Assembly (NCBI GenBank): GCA_023439605.1
Contig: JAEXNS010000254.1
Location: forward strand, 1-6,738
Direction: 5' to 3'
Length of the DNA stretch: 6,738 nt
Source of the DNA: Bacillota bacterium
GTDB lineage: Bacteria > Bacillota > Clostridia > Oscillospirales > Ruminococcaceae
Part shown: positions 5,429-6,738 of the stretch, piece by piece
Numbering within the stretch: position 1 is the first letter of the stretch
Layout of the letters: each line of letters begins with the position of its first letter
Notes under the pieces: generated by a model
The model's input: only the letters and a program-made list of their open reading frames with translations
Databases searched by the model: none
Told to the model about the DNA's origin: nothing
Program-made: the position numbers and the translations under genes

Positions 5429-5457
5429 ATTATATTTCATATTTACTTTTATGTAAA
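5429..5457 (-). promoter_or_regulatory. Sigma-A promoter of the radical SAM gene
   Basis: On the minus strand, TTTACA (5457-5452, five of six matches to TTGACA) and TATAAT (5434-5429, perfect) are separated by exactly 17 bases. Transcription would begin about 7 bases downstream, near 5421-5422, giving a leader of only about 10-13 bases that just contains the GGAGA site. A 6-bp inverted repeat, ATTTAC (5441-5446) with GTAAAT (5453-5458), covers the -35 box and spacer and could be an operator. The prediction is by consensus only. Confidence 0.6.
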
Positions 5458-5487
5458 TGATTTAAAGTGAAAAATTTATATTTATTT

Positions 5488-6441
5488 TTATATTTTTGAA
5501 AAAAATTCATTAAAAGTAATCACTAAAGGTATTGTAATTATTGATAAAATTGTACTAATTGCAAATATCTCAGATGCATATATATAGTTTTTATTATAAT
5601 TTAAAGAAAATAATGTAGCAATTGTAGCTGTAGGTGCTGAAGCTGCAACTATAATTGATATTTTTATTTTTTCTTCAAAAGGAATAAAATTAAAAATAAC
5701 TACCAAAAAAAATGGTATAATAATCAATCTAACCAAAGCCACCCAATAAATTTTTAGGTTTTTAATAGCTTGGAAAGCATTTACTTGTGCAATTGTTGAA
5801 CCAGCAATTATCATAGCCAAGGGAGTGTTTATAGCTGCTATATAACCTAAAGTTTTCATTATTATTTCATTTTCCATAACTGCAATGGCGGACTCAGGTA
5901 AAATAGCTCTTGATAAAAATGAAAGAACACCTATTGTTATTGCAATTATTGAAGGAGAACGTAAAGCAGAAAAAATCGACTTTAAATTTTTGGTTTCTGA
6001 AATTTGCATAACACCATGTGTCCAAACTAGAATATTAAAAACAGTTAAAAATGCTGTAAGGTAAAAAACACCTTCAAAACCAAAAAGTGCATTTATGAGA
6101 GGGATACCCATAAAGGAGCAATTTGAATAAATACAAGAAAATCTCTCTAATTGTTTTTCCTTGCTTTTTTTAGGTATAAGTATATATGCTAAAAGTATTA
6201 TAATCAAAAAGGCAAAAATCGACAAAACAACTGCCTTTGCCAATCCCTCTAATAATTCTTTTTCAAACTTTCTTTGATAAGATAAAAATATTACCGTTGA
6301 ATTAACAACATCCAATAATATTTTTGACATTTCCTTACTTCCACTAACTGTTATTAACTTTAACTTATACATTAATACACCAAGTAAAATTATTAAGAAC
6401 ATAATAATTACTTGATTTAAAACAATAATAGATAAATTCAT
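5488..6441 (-). CDS. AEC (auxin efflux carrier) family membrane transporter
   Basis: This 317-residue integral membrane protein has the size and layout of the AEC family (PF03547): about ten hydrophobic segments in two halves around a central hydrophilic loop (about 148-160). Family signatures are visible. The first half has S-N-C-S-F-M-G-I-P-L (106-115), followed by G-F-E-G-V-F-Y-L-T-A and V-F-N-I-L-V-W-T-H-G. A-I-N-T-P-L-A-M-I-I-A-G-S (203-215) opens the second half. Near the end is A-S-A-P-T-A-T-I-A-T (267-276), then Y-A-S-E-I-F-A-I-S-T-I-L-S-I-I-T-I-P-L. Bacterial members move organic anions such as malate or malonate; the substrate here is unknown. ATG at 6441 has an AGAGG site 6 bases upstream and overlaps the queH stop by 4 bases (ATGA), so it is co-translated with queH. 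Confidence 0.93.
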   Translation of the reverse strand: MNLSIIVLNQVIIMFLIILLGVLMYKLKLITVSGSKEMSKILLDVVNSTVIFLSYQRKFEKELLEGLAKAVVLSIFAFLIIILLAYILIPKKSKEKQLERFSCIYSNCSFMGIPLINALFGFEGVFYLTAFLTVFNILVWTHGVMQISETKNLKSIFSALRSPSIIAITIGVLSFLSRAILPESAIAVMENEIIMKTLGYIAAINTPLAMIIAGSTIAQVNAFQAIKNLKIYWVALVRLIIIPFFLVVIFNFIPFEEKIKISIIVAASAPTATIATLFSLNYNKNYIYASEIFAISTILSIITIPLVITFNEFFSKI

Positions 6442-6738
6442 TCTATACCTCTTCTAAGTTGTTTTTTTGAAAACACGCACCCACAATAATCTTGTCGATA
6501 CATATTAAAATTATTTGATATTTCAACTGATATTTTGAAACCATTTTTCTTTTTAAAATCTGAAGGCAAATTTTTTATACCATATTTGCTTGAAAGTTCA
6601 TCTCCTATTTTATTTAAAACTCTAGCGTTTTTATGCGGACTTATTGAAAGTGTTGTCGTAAAATAATCAAACTTTTCATGCTCACAAGCATATTTTATTG
6701 TTTTTTCTAAACGAAGTTTATAGCATATGAAACAACGT
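6438..6738 (-). CDS. queH: Epoxyqueuosine reductase QueH, C-terminal 99 residues (5' end outside the window)
   Basis: QueH catalyses the last step of tRNA queuosine synthesis, reducing epoxyqueuosine to queuosine in tRNAs with a GUN anticodon; it is the non-homologous replacement for QueG. The visible part begins in frame at 6737 with R-C-F-I-C-Y-K-L-R-L, a family C-x2-C motif. It continues with F-D-Y-F-T-T-T-L-S-I-S-P-H-K-N and ends with M-Y-R-Q-D-Y-C-G-C-V-F-S, the hallmark Y-R-Q-x-Y-C-G-C motif of the former DUF208 family. These cysteines belong to the iron-sulfur/metal site. The N-terminal half with its C-C pair lies beyond the window. The stop TGA (6438-6440) overlaps the ATG of the AEC transporter gene. 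Confidence 0.94.
   Translation of the reverse strand, partial: RCFICYKLRLEKTIKYACEHEKFDYFTTTLSISPHKNARVLNKIGDELSSKYGIKNLPSDFKKKNGFKISVEISNNFNMYRQDYCGCVFSKKQLRRGIE

Overview
The window looks like a piece of a very AT-rich chromosome from a low-GC Gram-positive anaerobe, most likely a clostridial member of the Bacillota. The evidence is strong GGAGG-type ribosome binding sites, TTG start codons on at least two genes, short intergenic gaps, and an F-type ATP synthase whose c subunit carries the sodium-binding residues known from anaerobes. I cannot name the species. All eleven recognised genes lie on the minus strand, so transcription runs from high to low coordinates.

Region 1 (2612 down to 1) is the start of the ATP synthase operon in canonical order: atpI-like, atpB (a), atpE (c), atpF (b), atpH (delta), and the first 13 codons of atpA (alpha). 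Genes are 0 to 27 bases apart or overlap. A candidate promoter with an extended -10 element (TGCTATAAT) lies inside one arm of a perfect 20-bp inverted repeat just upstream of atpI. The rest of the complex (alpha, gamma, beta, epsilon) should follow beyond position 1. The c subunit has Q28, E61, S62 and T63, the Na+-coordinating set, so the enzyme is predicted to couple ATP to Na+.

Region 2 (4425 down to 2721) is a two-gene signalling unit. It holds an ECF-type RNA polymerase sigma factor with a TTG start, followed with a 14-base overlap by a 407-residue single-pass membrane protein. That protein has a long Ser/Thr-rich extracytoplasmic linker and an unrecognised outer domain. By position and architecture it is a putative anti-sigma factor/sensor.

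Region 3 (4426-4640) is a 215-base gene-free stretch. It holds a GC-rich island (31 G+C in the 70 bases 4531-4600) with paired segments, and a perfect 22-bp A/T-rich palindrome next to the sigma gene. The island is the best candidate in the window for an undescribed structured RNA or dispersed repeat.

Region 4 (6738 down to 4641) holds the 3' part of queH (epoxyqueuosine reductase, tRNA queuosine synthesis), overlapping by 4 bases an AEC-family membrane transporter. After that comes a radical SAM protein with a reduced SPASM-like cysteine tail and its own good sigma-A promoter. No peptide substrate gene for it is visible.
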